From assembly GCA_016714025.1 (NCBI GenBank), contig JADJOB010000002.1, forward strand, positions 603,501 through 667,500: 64,000 nt of DNA, in the 5' to 3' direction. Shown one piece after another: positions 53,758 to 63,075 of the stretch (the first letter of the stretch is position 1; the number at the start of each line of letters is the position of its first letter). This DNA comes from Saprospiraceae bacterium. Its GTDB lineage: Bacteria; Bacteroidota; Bacteroidia; Chitinophagales; Saprospiraceae. The notes under the pieces are model-generated. The model made no database searches, was not told the origin of the DNA, and worked only from the letters and a program-made list of their open reading frames with translations. Both the position numbers and the translations under genes were made by a program.

Positions 53758-54375
53758 ATGAAGTTCCCTGTCATTTTCGTGCTCACCTTACTGCTTTCGA
53801 TATCCTGCAAGCAATTGAAAACAGTTGAAAATAAAAATGCAGCTGGCAAGCTGATTGAAAAATACAGTTATAAAATTATTGAAGGGAAGGAACTAAAAGA
53901 AGGCCTTTATGAAAAATACGATGAAGAAGGCAGGCTGCTTGAATCGGCTAACTATACAAACGGTAAATTAAATGGCATCCGAAAACTATACCGGGAAGGA
54001 AAATTGGAAAGTGAAGAAACTCGTGTAGATGACAAATACGAGGGACCCTTTAAAGCGTATCACCCGAATGGAAGTCTGCAAATTGAAGCAAACTATACCA
54101 ATGACATCATGGCCGGAGACGTAAAAGTATATTATCCCGGTGGCCAATTAAAAGAAATTGTTAGGTTTGCAGATAATGTGGAAGATGGCCCGTTTGTGGA
54201 ATACCATGAGAATGGAAAATTAAAAGCAGAAGGCAATTATAAACAATCCGATGGTGCAGTTGAAGATGGTGAATTAAAGCTTTATGATACCACAGGCACT
54301 TTAATAAAAATAATGAATTGCGAACTTGGCAAATGTTTTACAAAATGGGCAAAAGATACTACGGCTGTTCAATAG
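53758..54375 (+). CDS. MORN-repeat/YwqK-like lipoprotein
   Basis: 205 residues. Lipobox SISC at Cys17, then at least five MORN-like units (KEGLYEKYDEEGRLLESANY, GIRKLYREGKLESEE, GPFKAYHPNGSLQIEANY, GDVKVYYPGGQLKEIVRF, GPFVEYHENGKLKAEGNY). Domain databases call this family toxin-antitoxin antitoxin YwqK, but the repeat alone does not show that role; no toxin is adjacent. Likely an envelope protein. Its 3' end overlaps the porQ start in another frame by about 30 nt. Confidence 0.85.
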   Translation: MKFPVIFVLTLLLSISCKQLKTVENKNAAGKLIEKYSYKIIEGKELKEGLYEKYDEEGRLLESANYTNGKLNGIRKLYREGKLESEETRVDDKYEGPFKAYHPNGSLQIEANYTNDIMAGDVKVYYPGGQLKEIVRFADNVEDGPFVEYHENGKLKAEGNYKQSDGAVEDGELKLYDTTGTLIKIMNCELGKCFTKWAKDTTAVQ

Positions 54376-55403
54376 TCTTTTTAATATTCATCCAGTCACT
54401 TTGTTCGCAAACAGGTGGCAGACAGATTTTTCAGTTTCTTAATTTATCCTCCGGAGCACGAATTGCAGCCCTTGGAGGAATGCCGATCGCATGGAGAGCA
54501 AACGATCCGGGTATTGCTTTTTATAATCCTTCTACGTTAACCAAAGAAATGAGTGGGAAAATTTATTTCGCCCACCAATTTTATTTTGCTGATATTTCAA
54601 ATGGACATGCAGCATATTCTTATCATGCAGCTAAACCGGATTTAAATTTTCAACTGGGTGTTCATTACATTAATCATGGAGATTTAAATCGAACCGATGT
54701 GTATGGAAATTCTCAGGGTTCATTCAAAGCCAAAGAAACTGATTTTTATATTGGGGCATCTAAAATCATAAAAGAACGATTGAGTGTAGGCCTTAATTTG
54801 CAAATGATCTTTTCAAATTTAGATGGATATACTTCCAGTGGAATGGCATTTAATTCAGGAGTGAATTATTTTAATCCTGAAAAAAATTATTCGCTGACTT
54901 TATTATTTAAAAATGCCGGCTTCCAATTAAGTAAATACAATAACGAATCTGAAAACCTTCCCTTTGAAATTCAATTGGGCTTTGCCAAAAAACTAAAACA
55001 TCTACCCTTAATTTATCACATCAGCCTTCAACATCTGGAAAAATGGAATGTGCGTTATGATGATCCGGATCTCAATGACAATTCCAACTTATTTGGAGAT
55101 GTTACAAAAGACAAACCCTTTGAAAAAGCGCTCGGAACGATGTTGAGACATGTTGTGATCGGTGCTGAATTGAATGTCGGCAAAAAGGAAAATTTCTCCT
55201 TACGTCTGGGTTACAATCACCTTCGCAAAAGCGACCTTTCCGTAACAGATTATAGAAGCTTCTCAGGACTTTCTGCTGGCTTTGGAATTAAAATCTATAA
55301 ATTTAAGTTTGACTATTCGTATGCCGTTTACCATCTGGCAGGTGGTACCAGTCAAATTACAATCAGTACAAACCTGAATTCCTTTGTAAAAAAAGAGCTT
55401 TAA
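54345..55403 (+). CDS. porQ: Type IX secretion system protein PorQ
   Basis: About 352 residues from the ATG at 54345, selected because it gives a signal peptide (CSIVFLIFIQSLCSQT); two upstream in-frame starts are weaker. The family opening GGRQIFQFLNLSSGARIAALGG follows directly, then outer-membrane beta-barrel strands and a C-terminal FDYSYAVYHLAGGTSQITIS. PorQ is part of the attachment complex that anchors T9SS cargo to the cell surface, in keeping with the sorting-domain protein two genes upstream. The start lies inside the 3' end of the MORN-like gene. Confidence 0.88.
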   Translation: MGKRYYGCSIVFLIFIQSLCSQTGGRQIFQFLNLSSGARIAALGGMPIAWRANDPGIAFYNPSTLTKEMSGKIYFAHQFYFADISNGHAAYSYHAAKPDLNFQLGVHYINHGDLNRTDVYGNSQGSFKAKETDFYIGASKIIKERLSVGLNLQMIFSNLDGYTSSGMAFNSGVNYFNPEKNYSLTLLFKNAGFQLSKYNNESENLPFEIQLGFAKKLKHLPLIYHISLQHLEKWNVRYDDPDLNDNSNLFGDVTKDKPFEKALGTMLRHVVIGAELNVGKKENFSLRLGYNHLRKSDLSVTDYRSFSGLSAGFGIKIYKFKFDYSYAVYHLAGGTSQITISTNLNSFVKKEL

Positions 55404-55511
55404 CGCTGGTTCCCTTCAATAATGGGATCGTTTTTCTTTAATTTAAGATGCACATTCTGTATAATGATCCAGCTTTAAACTTCAAATGCTCAAATCCCTT
55501 CTTCTAATTTT

Positions 55512-55519
55512 TATCTTTG
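55512..55519 (+). promoter_or_regulatory. Bacteroidota -7 element upstream of ileS
   Basis: TATCTTTG, exact TAnnTTTG, 18 nt before the ATG, implying a very short leader. Confidence 0.45.
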
Positions 55520-55536
55520 CGGACTAATTGTCCATA

Positions 55537-58500
55537 ATGATCTATAAGGAAGTAAAAGGATTGAATTTGCCGGAAATTGACCGAGAAATCCTGGCGTTTT
55601 GGCAGGAAAACGACATTTTTAAGAAAAGTATTGAAAATCGGGAAGGACAGGAGTCTTTCGTGTTTTATGAAGGGCCACCCTCTGCCAATGGCAAACCTGG
55701 AATTCACCACGTGATGTCACGTGCTGTAAAAGACCTTTTTTGTAGATATCAGACCTTAAAAGGAAAAAAAGTACATCGAAAAGGGGGCTGGGATACCCAC
55801 GGTTTGCCCATCGAACTCAGTGTGGAAAAAGAATTGGGAATCACAAAGGAAGATATCGGAGTTAAAATCTCCATTGATGACTACAACCATAAATGCCGGG
55901 AAACCGTCATGCGATTTAAAAATGAATGGGACGATGTAACTCGAAAAATGGGGTATTGGGTTGATCTGGATCATCCATACATCACCTTTGAAAACGAATA
56001 CATTGAATCTGTTTGGTATCTTTTAAAAGAAATCTATAAGAAGGGATTTTTATACAAAGGATATACCATTCAACCCTTTTCACCAGCTGCCGGAACCGGT
56101 CTTAGTTCGCATGAATTAAATCAACCGGGCGCATACCGTGAAGTAAAAGATGTATCGGCGGTTGCTTTGTTTAAATTAAAACCTGAATCCTATAATGCGG
56201 CTCAACAAGCAGTTCTAAATGTTCCAGGTATTTTAGTTGCAGCCTGGACCACTACGCCATGGACCTTACCAAGTAATACTGCATTGGCAGTAGGAGAAAC
56301 AATTACTTACACTATTGTCGAATGTCATAATCCATATACACACGAATTAAATAGAATTTTACTTGCAAAGGATCTAGTCTATAAATGGTTTAAACCAGAA
56401 CATGAAGTATTTGATCAACTACTTCCAGCGAATGAGGATAAAAAAATTCATTTTAAAATTCTCATTTCTGAAATTAAGGGAAAACAATTAGAAGGCATTC
56501 GATATGAAGCTTTATTTGATTATGCAGTCCCTGATGAAGGCGATGCACATAAAATTCTAATCGGTGATTTTGTTTCTACTGCAGATGGAACCGGAATTGT
56601 ACACATCGCACCCTCTTTTGGTGCCGATGATATGCGCGTAGCAAAAAAATACGGCATCGGTACACTGACACTTGTAGATAAACAAGGTCGTTTTACAAAT
56701 GAAGTATATGACTTTGCCGGTGAATATGTAAAAGAAGATTATCTCAGCCCTGAAGAAAAAGCCAAAGAAAAAATCAGACTGGGTCTTGAAAAATATTTAT
56801 CAGTTGACGAACGCTTGGTAATCAAATTAAAAAAGGAAGGCAAACTTTTTAATTCACAAAAATATCTACACAACTATCCGCATTGTTGGCGTACGGACAA
56901 ACCCATTTTGTATTACCCATTAGACAGTTGGTTTATCAGAGTTACCGCTGTAAAAGATCGGCTGATCGCTTTAAATAATACCATTCAATGGAAACCTGCT
57001 GCGACAGGCACCGGACGCTTTGGGAATTGGTTAGAAAATCTTCAGGATTGGAATCTTTCCCGTTCAAGGTATTGGGGAATCCCATTACCCATTTGGAGAA
57101 ATGCAGATAATACGATTGAAAAATGCATCGGATCCTTACAAGAATTACAAGCAGAAATTGAACTGGCAAATAAAGCATTTGGACTAAATCAAATGTTACC
57201 AAAAGACATCCATCGACCATATATCGATGAAATCATTTTATCGAGTCCGGATGGAAAAGAAAAACTAACGCGTGAATTGGATTTAATTGATGTTTGGTTT
57301 GATTCGGGTTCTATGCCCTATGCTCAAATCCATTATCCTTTTTCTAATAAATCTTTAGACGGTTTGTTTCCTGCTGATTTTATTGCCGAAGGCGTTGACC
57401 AAACGCGTGGTTGGTTTTACACCTTGCACGCCATATCAACCATGGTATTTGATAGTGTGGCTTATAAAGCGGTTGTTTCCAATGGACTGGTATTGGACAA
57501 GAATGGTGAAAAAATGTCCAAGCGAAAAGGAAATGTAGTAGATCCCTTTTTAACCTTAAATCAATACGGTGCAGATGCAACCCGATGGTATCTGATCAGC
57601 AATGCAGATCCATGGGAAAATTTAAAATTTGATTTAGATGGAATCACTGAAGTGCGAAATAAGTTTTTCGGTACCTTATACAATACCTATTCCTTTTTTG
57701 CCATCTATGCCAACATCGATCAGTTTCAATACGATGCTTCCAAGGCATTGCCCTTGTCATTGCGTTCTGAGTTGGATCAATGGATTGTTTCTCGTTTGCA
57801 ATCGGTCATTAGCCAATACAGAATGTATATGGATGATTTCGAGCCCACCCAAGCTGCGCGGGTAATTGAAAGTTTTGTTTCTGATGATTTATCCAATTGG
57901 TTTGTACGTTTATCACGACGTCGTTATTGGAAATCAGAATCCTCCAGTGATAAACAAGCTGCTTTTGAAACGCTGTATGAATGTTTATACAATAGCTCGA
58001 TTTTAATTGCATCGCTAGCTCCATTTTTCTCTGACTGGCTTTATAAGAATTTAATTGCAGGACTTTCTGCATCTGACAAAGCCAAAGAATCTGTTCATTT
58101 AACAGATCTACCGGATGCGGATCCTGCTTTAAAAGACATGGATCTGGAACGCCGTATGGATTTAGCACAACGCATTTGTTCGCAAGTGCTGTCCTTGCGA
58201 AAAGCACAAAAAATTCGTGTGCGACAACCTTTGAAGCAAATTTTAATTCCAATTCTGCAAGAATCTATCCAATCAGATGTACAACTGGTTGAAGACATTA
58301 TTAAATCTGAAGTTAACGTAAAAGAAATCAATTACATTTCCGGAGATGCCGGACTGGTAAAGAAAAAAACAAAACCAAATTTTAGAACGCTCGGTAAAAA
58401 ACTGGGTAAACACATGAAAGAAGCGGCAGAACTCATTCAAAACTTTAATGAAGATCAAATTAGCCTCTTGGAAAAAGATTTGAGTGTTTCGTTGGAAATT

Positions 58501-58881
58501 GATACACAAAACTATTCCATTATAAAAGAAGATGTTGAAATTTTATCCGAAGATATTCCAGGATGGTTGGTAAGTCATGATGGTGAATTAACGGTTGCAT
58601 TGGACATCAGTATCAGTGAAGAACTCCTGACAGAAGGACACGCACGCGAACTAATCAACCGGATACAAAATATTCGCAAGGATAAAGACTTTAATGTGAC
58701 GGACAAAATTGTAATAAAGCTTCAGGATCATAAGGATATTTTAAAATCTCTACAACTATTTAAAGAATTAATCAGCATGGAAGTGTTGGCATCATCTATT
58801 GAAATTTCAAATGAGCAATTTGATGAACAGTTTGAATGGCTTGAAGAAGAAAAGATAGGGTATCGCATTCAGATAGCATAA
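55537..58881 (+). CDS. ileS: Isoleucyl-tRNA synthetase, eukaryote-like (type 2) form
   Basis: About 1114 residues. HIGH-like motif SANGKPGIHHVMSR (about residue 52), the editing CP1 domain, and the second motif KMSKRKGN near residue 655. The KMSKR variant and the lack of a C-terminal zinc finger mark the type 2 form, related to the eukaryotic cytosolic enzyme and typical for Bacteroidota. It charges tRNA-Ile. Start ATG at 55537 chosen over the TTG three codons upstream because of the promoter. Monocistronic. Confidence 0.96.
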   Translation: MIYKEVKGLNLPEIDREILAFWQENDIFKKSIENREGQESFVFYEGPPSANGKPGIHHVMSRAVKDLFCRYQTLKGKKVHRKGGWDTHGLPIELSVEKELGITKEDIGVKISIDDYNHKCRETVMRFKNEWDDVTRKMGYWVDLDHPYITFENEYIESVWYLLKEIYKKGFLYKGYTIQPFSPAAGTGLSSHELNQPGAYREVKDVSAVALFKLKPESYNAAQQAVLNVPGILVAAWTTTPWTLPSNTALAVGETITYTIVECHNPYTHELNRILLAKDLVYKWFKPEHEVFDQLLPANEDKKIHFKILISEIKGKQLEGIRYEALFDYAVPDEGDAHKILIGDFVSTADGTGIVHIAPSFGADDMRVAKKYGIGTLTLVDKQGRFTNEVYDFAGEYVKEDYLSPEEKAKEKIRLGLEKYLSVDERLVIKLKKEGKLFNSQKYLHNYPHCWRTDKPILYYPLDSWFIRVTAVKDRLIALNNTIQWKPAATGTGRFGNWLENLQDWNLSRSRYWGIPLPIWRNADNTIEKCIGSLQELQAEIELANKAFGLNQMLPKDIHRPYIDEIILSSPDGKEKLTRELDLIDVWFDSGSMPYAQIHYPFSNKSLDGLFPADFIAEGVDQTRGWFYTLHAISTMVFDSVAYKAVVSNGLVLDKNGEKMSKRKGNVVDPFLTLNQYGADATRWYLISNADPWENLKFDLDGITEVRNKFFGTLYNTYSFFAIYANIDQFQYDASKALPLSLRSELDQWIVSRLQSVISQYRMYMDDFEPTQAARVIESFVSDDLSNWFVRLSRRRYWKSESSSDKQAAFETLYECLYNSSILIASLAPFFSDWLYKNLIAGLSASDKAKESVHLTDLPDADPALKDMDLERRMDLAQRICSQVLSLRKAQKIRVRQPLKQILIPILQESIQSDVQLVEDIIKSEVNVKEINYISGDAGLVKKKTKPNFRTLGKKLGKHMKEAAELIQNFNEDQISLLEKDLSVSLEIDTQNYSIIKEDVEILSEDIPGWLVSHDGELTVALDISISEELLTEGHARELINRIQNIRKDKDFNVTDKIVIKLQDHKDILKSLQLFKELISMEVLASSIEISNEQFDEQFEWLEEEKIGYRIQIA

Positions 58882-59129
58882 GTTTTAAACTATCGTTAAT
58901 TGAATTGTGAATTGTAAACTTATTTAAAATATTAAAGAATTTTACTCAATAAACTCAAATTGAATTTGTGTAATTCTTAAAATATAGCAACGAATGAAGG
59001 CATTGGAAATCTGTAAAACTCTAAGATTTAAAATATAAACAGCATACACCTTTTCTCAACAACAGCTACTACAATTTTGCAACCATAGCAATGGATCTCT
59101 GGGGATGTTCTATTAATCTTAATGTGGAA

Positions 59130-59399
59130 TTAAGCTTTATTCTTCCATCGGGCAAGATTTGGAATGCCTTTTGTAAATAATCTTGCCAGAAAACCCGGAA
59201 AACCCATTTCCTTTAATTTGCTAGTTGAAAATTCCTGCATCTGCGTTGCTGTCCAATCAGCTTGTTTAAATGCTCCATTTTCATAACAATATGCACAGTA
59301 CATAGTGCTTATGGATTGATCTGCATTGGTACCACCTCCATTGGGTGATTTTTTTAATGGCATACCACAGCTCTGACAATTTTTATATACTTGATCCAT
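59130..59399 (-). CDS. Putative zinc-ribbon protein
   Basis: 89 residues. NCQSCGMPL near residue 8 and MYCAYCYENG near residue 33 form a CxxC-CxxC zinc ribbon of the putative-zinc-ribbon family (one of the DUF types that pair with a helical C-terminal half). Function unknown; possibly a partner in a regulatory complex. Confidence 0.82.
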   Translation of the reverse strand: MDQVYKNCQSCGMPLKKSPNGGGTNADQSISTMYCAYCYENGAFKQADWTATQMQEFSTSKLKEMGFPGFLARLFTKGIPNLARWKNKA

Positions 59400-59812
59400 T
59401 ATAATAAACTTTACATTGTTTAAAATTGTATGTCAAATATAAGAAATTTTATTCAGCATACTTATGATTTCTGCTTGCTTTTATGCTGGTAATCAACACA
59501 TGTCCTGGGGTTGGTATTTTTTATTAATTACACAGGAAAAACCAAACCGTAATATGAATGAGTAGTCTAAATAAAGACTGGTATAAAACAGCTCGCAAAT
59601 TCTATTTGCATACCATCTCCTACACCAGCATCCTGACTTTATAATTAGTTCCATAATTAATCAAAACTTACCTGGCATTGTAGTTCTTACAATTTTAGAC
59701 TTTTTGTCAGAAATTATAAAATTTATAAGTCGTTTCGGCAGAATTTCGGTTAATTTGGCATTTATTCAGCTTTGGAAAAGGATTTGATGTATAAGCTGTA
59801 ATTAAATTAATT
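59400..59812. other. Gene-free upstream region of clpB
   Basis: 413 nt without a credible gene. It must hold the clpB promoter; the nearest approach to a -7 element is TTAATTTGG near 59751, one base short of the consensus. No CIRCE-type inverted repeat (TTAGCACTC-N9-GAGTGCTAA) seen. Confidence 0.4.
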
Positions 59813-62536
59813 ATGACTTACGAAAATTTTACAATAAAAGCACAAGATGCCATTCTCAAAGCACAACAAATTGCTGCTGGTTTAGACCAACAGGTTGTAG
59901 ACAGTTCGCACCTTGCTAAAGCCATTATCGAAACCGATGAAAAATTGGTGGAATTTATGATTGGCAAATTGGGTGCAAATCTTCAAAAAATCAAATTTGA
60001 ACTGGATACTGAAATTCGAAAACTGCCCAGAGTTCAAAATGCAGATAAACAATATTTATCCAGTGAAGCCAATGCGATTTTATTAAATGCAAAAAACATC
60101 AGTAAGGAATTTGGAGATGAATACATTTCATTGGACTCCATGTTATTGGCGATTTCCAAATCCAGCGATCCTGCATCTAAAATTTTAAAAAATAATCAAA
60201 TCTCATACGATGCACTCAAAGCTGCAGTCGTAGAATTAAGAAAAGGAAAAAATATCAAAGACAGTGGCGGCGATGAATCTTTTAATGCGCTGAATAAATA
60301 TGCCATTAACTTCAATGCAGCTGCCGAAAGCGGAAAACTCGATCCGATTGTAGGTCGGGATGAAGAGATTCGAAGAATCCTTCACATCCTTTCAAGACGT
60401 AAGAAAAACAATCCCATTCTAATTGGGGAAGCCGGAGTTGGGAAAACTGCCATCGTAGAAGGCATCGCCTGGCGTATCGTTAAAAATGATGTACCGGAAA
60501 ATTTACGGACTAAAAAAATATTCTCTCTGGATTTGTCTGCATTGATCGCAGGTGCTAAATACAAAGGTGAATTTGAAGAACGGCTCAAAGCTGTTGTAAA
60601 AGAAGTCAACGAATCCAATGGAAACATCATCTTGTTTATAGATGAAATTCATACCCTCATTGGAGCAGGCGGTGGACAAGGTGCCATTGATGCTGCAAAC
60701 ATTTTAAAACCTGCATTGGCCCGTGGTGATTTACATACTATTGGTGCAACAACCCTGGACGAATACCAAAAATATTTTGAAAATGACAAAGCACTTGTCA
60801 GACGTTTTCAAACAGTACTCATAGATGAACCCTCCGTTGAAGATACCATTTCAATTCTTCGGGGAGTACAGGATAAGTACGAGGTGTTTCATAAAATTGC
60901 CATCCAGGATGAAGCTTTAATCGCGGCAGCAGAATTATCCCATCGTTACATTTCTGATCGCCAATTACCAGATAAAGCCATTGACCTAATCGATGAAGCC
61001 GCTGCCCGTTTGCGTTTGGAATTAGACAGTGTACCGGATGAAATTGATGAAAAGGAACGCAAGGTACGCCAACTTGAAATCGAACGCGAAGCTGTTAAAC
61101 GGGAAAAAGATGATAAAAAAGTAAAATTGATCGAAGCTCAATTGGCGAATGCAAAAGAACATCTTGAATCTTTAAAAGCTGCCTGGAAAACTGAAAAAGA
61201 AATTGTAGATCATATCCAATCCATTAAAAAGAAAATGGATGAGTTAAATGTTCAGGCTGATAAAGCCGAGCGTGATAGTGATTTTGGTTTAGTTGCAAAA
61301 TTAAAATACGGCGATCTCAAGGAGCACGAACAACAATTAAAAGAAGCTGAAGAAAAATTAAATGCCTTACCTGAAGGCAGCCGGTTTACCTCCGATACCG
61401 TTACTGCAAATGATATTGCAGTGGTTGTGAGTAAATGGACTGGTATACCGCTTACAAAAATGATGCAGAGTGAAAAAGAAAAACTTTTGCATCTGGAAGA
61501 TGAATTGGCAAAACGGGTCATTGGACAAAAAGAAGCCGTGACCGCTGTGGCGGATGCGGTACGCCGCTCACGTGCGGGATTACAAGATCCAAATCGTCCA
61601 ATTGGCTCATTTATTTTTCTTGGACCTACCGGGGTAGGTAAAACTGAATTGGCAAAAGCATTGGCGGAAGTAATGTTTGATGATGAAAAAGCAATGACCC
61701 GCATCGATATGAGTGAATTTATGGAAGCTCATGCCGTTTCCCGCTTGGTCGGCGCGCCACCGGGATATGTTGGGTATGATGAAGGTGGTCAATTGACAGA
61801 AGCAGTTCGCGTTAAACCCTATTCCATTATTTTGCTTGATGAAATTGAAAAAGCGCATCCGGATACCTTTAATATTTTATTACAAGTATTGGATGACGGT
61901 CGACTAACAGACAACAAAGGGCGGGTTGCAAACTTTAAAAATACCATCATCATTATGACCAGTAACATGGGTTCTGATTTGATTTTGGAAAATTTTGAAG
62001 ACCTCGAATCCTTAGGAGATAAACATCGATCAGAAATTATTGAAACGACCAAGATAGAAGTGTTTGAAAAACTAAAAGAAAACCTAAGACCTGAATTCTT
62101 AAACAGAATTGATGATAAAATTATGTTTTTGCCACTCAACAAAGTAGAAATAAAAACTATTGCAGGAATTCAATTAAAAGGTTTAACTAAAAATCTCTTA
62201 AATCAGGGTATTACATTTGAAGCAAGCGATAAAGCACTAAGTTTATTGGCTGATTTAGGTTACGAACCGCAATTCGGTGCAAGACCTCTGAAACGGGTGA
62301 TCCAAAAAGAAGTTATCAATGAGTTGGCAAAATTATTGCTCTCCGGAGATTTAATACAAGACGGTATCATTCATTTAGATACAGACAATAAAGGATTCAC
62401 GTTCAACGGAAAATCTTCCGGTTCAGTCATTGAAATTCCATCCGATCGTCAGAAAAGAATTAATGAATTGACAAAAGCTGCTAAAGAAGTGGAAGATTCA
62501 ACTAAAAATTTAAAAAATAAATCTTCTGAAAATTAA
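59813..62536 (+). CDS. clpB: ClpB disaggregase
   Basis: 907 residues against a usual 855-870. N-domain (TIKAQDAILKAQQIA), NBD1 with Walker A GEAGVGKT near residue 205, the coiled-coil middle domain (about 410-535) and NBD2 with Walker A GPTGVGKT near residue 605, GYVGYDEGGQLTEAVR and GARPLKRVIQ. It lacks the IGF loop for ClpP, so a ClpB, not ClpA. A ~35-residue C-terminal extension, lysine- and serine-rich (KNLKNKSSEN), is unusual but common in Bacteroidota. With DnaK it resolubilises aggregated proteins in the cytoplasm. Confidence 0.96.
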   Translation: MTYENFTIKAQDAILKAQQIAAGLDQQVVDSSHLAKAIIETDEKLVEFMIGKLGANLQKIKFELDTEIRKLPRVQNADKQYLSSEANAILLNAKNISKEFGDEYISLDSMLLAISKSSDPASKILKNNQISYDALKAAVVELRKGKNIKDSGGDESFNALNKYAINFNAAAESGKLDPIVGRDEEIRRILHILSRRKKNNPILIGEAGVGKTAIVEGIAWRIVKNDVPENLRTKKIFSLDLSALIAGAKYKGEFEERLKAVVKEVNESNGNIILFIDEIHTLIGAGGGQGAIDAANILKPALARGDLHTIGATTLDEYQKYFENDKALVRRFQTVLIDEPSVEDTISILRGVQDKYEVFHKIAIQDEALIAAAELSHRYISDRQLPDKAIDLIDEAAARLRLELDSVPDEIDEKERKVRQLEIEREAVKREKDDKKVKLIEAQLANAKEHLESLKAAWKTEKEIVDHIQSIKKKMDELNVQADKAERDSDFGLVAKLKYGDLKEHEQQLKEAEEKLNALPEGSRFTSDTVTANDIAVVVSKWTGIPLTKMMQSEKEKLLHLEDELAKRVIGQKEAVTAVADAVRRSRAGLQDPNRPIGSFIFLGPTGVGKTELAKALAEVMFDDEKAMTRIDMSEFMEAHAVSRLVGAPPGYVGYDEGGQLTEAVRVKPYSIILLDEIEKAHPDTFNILLQVLDDGRLTDNKGRVANFKNTIIIMTSNMGSDLILENFEDLESLGDKHRSEIIETTKIEVFEKLKENLRPEFLNRIDDKIMFLPLNKVEIKTIAGIQLKGLTKNLLNQGITFEASDKALSLLADLGYEPQFGARPLKRVIQKEVINELAKLLLSGDLIQDGIIHLDTDNKGFTFNGKSSGSVIEIPSDRQKRINELTKAAKEVEDSTKNLKNKSSEN

Positions 62537-62625
62537 ACTGCTTCTAAATTTTAAAACTTATAATAAGAATTCGTTCCTCGCTAAATTAAATTTCAGATTC
62601 AGATAGAAATTAATAATTTTACGCG

Positions 62626-62835
62626 ATGGAAACAAAAGATAGCAACGGAAATATTCTTCAAAACGGCGATGCCGTTTTACTAATTCAAAATTTAAAAGTA
62701 AAAGGATTTTCAAAAGATCTCAAACGGGGTACGGTTGTAAAAAACATCCGTCTGACAGATGATCCGGATGCCATAGAAGGCAAAGTAGAAGGCAGTGTAC
62801 TGGTTTTAAAAACTTGTTACCTGAAGAAAAAGTAA
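62626..62835 (+). CDS. PhnA/YjdM-type C-terminal domain protein
   Basis: 69 residues corresponding only to the C-terminal SH3-like domain of PhnA/YjdM: DSNGNILQNGDAVLLIQNLK then KRGTVVKNIRLTDDPDAIEG and LKTCYLKK. The zinc-ribbon half is missing, which is the usual form in Bacteroidota. Despite the family's alkylphosphonate name, its function is unknown. It ends at the inverted repeat. Confidence 0.85.
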   Translation: METKDSNGNILQNGDAVLLIQNLKVKGFSKDLKRGTVVKNIRLTDDPDAIEGKVEGSVLVLKTCYLKKK

Positions 62836-62839
62836 ATTT

Positions 62840-63075
62840 TACCTCCACGAATGGAAGACGAATTGAAGAAAGAAGGATAGCTACGAATGCACGAATGAAG
62901 GACGAATTGAAGAAAGGAGGATAGCCACGAATGCACGAATGGAAGACGAATAAATTTAATAATACGATTCCCATTCGACTTTAATTCGTGCATTCGGCAA
63001 ACGATTTCAATTCCCATTCGTCTTTAATTCGTGCATTCGTGGCAACTCTTCGCATTTCCATTCATGCATTGGTGG
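62840..63075. repeat. ACGAATGCACGAAT-type inverted repeat with ~45-nt tandem units
   Basis: Left block: tandem units of about 45 nt (GACGAATTGAAGAAAG then ACGAATGCACGAATG, about 62848-62960). Right block (about 62965-63060): AATTCGTGCATTCG and CATTCGTCTTTAATTCGTGC, the reverse complement. The right edge reaches into the last codons of the convergent transporter gene at 63062. Confidence 0.88.

Noticed and set aside
53758..54375. Toxin-antitoxin antitoxin (YwqK) label
   Set aside because: Repeats are MORN-like, the protein is a lipoprotein, and no toxin gene is adjacent; the label is inherited from the family name.
62840..63075. Minus-strand open frames over the ACGAAT array
   Set aside because: They are formed by repeated words and have no start context or conserved domain.
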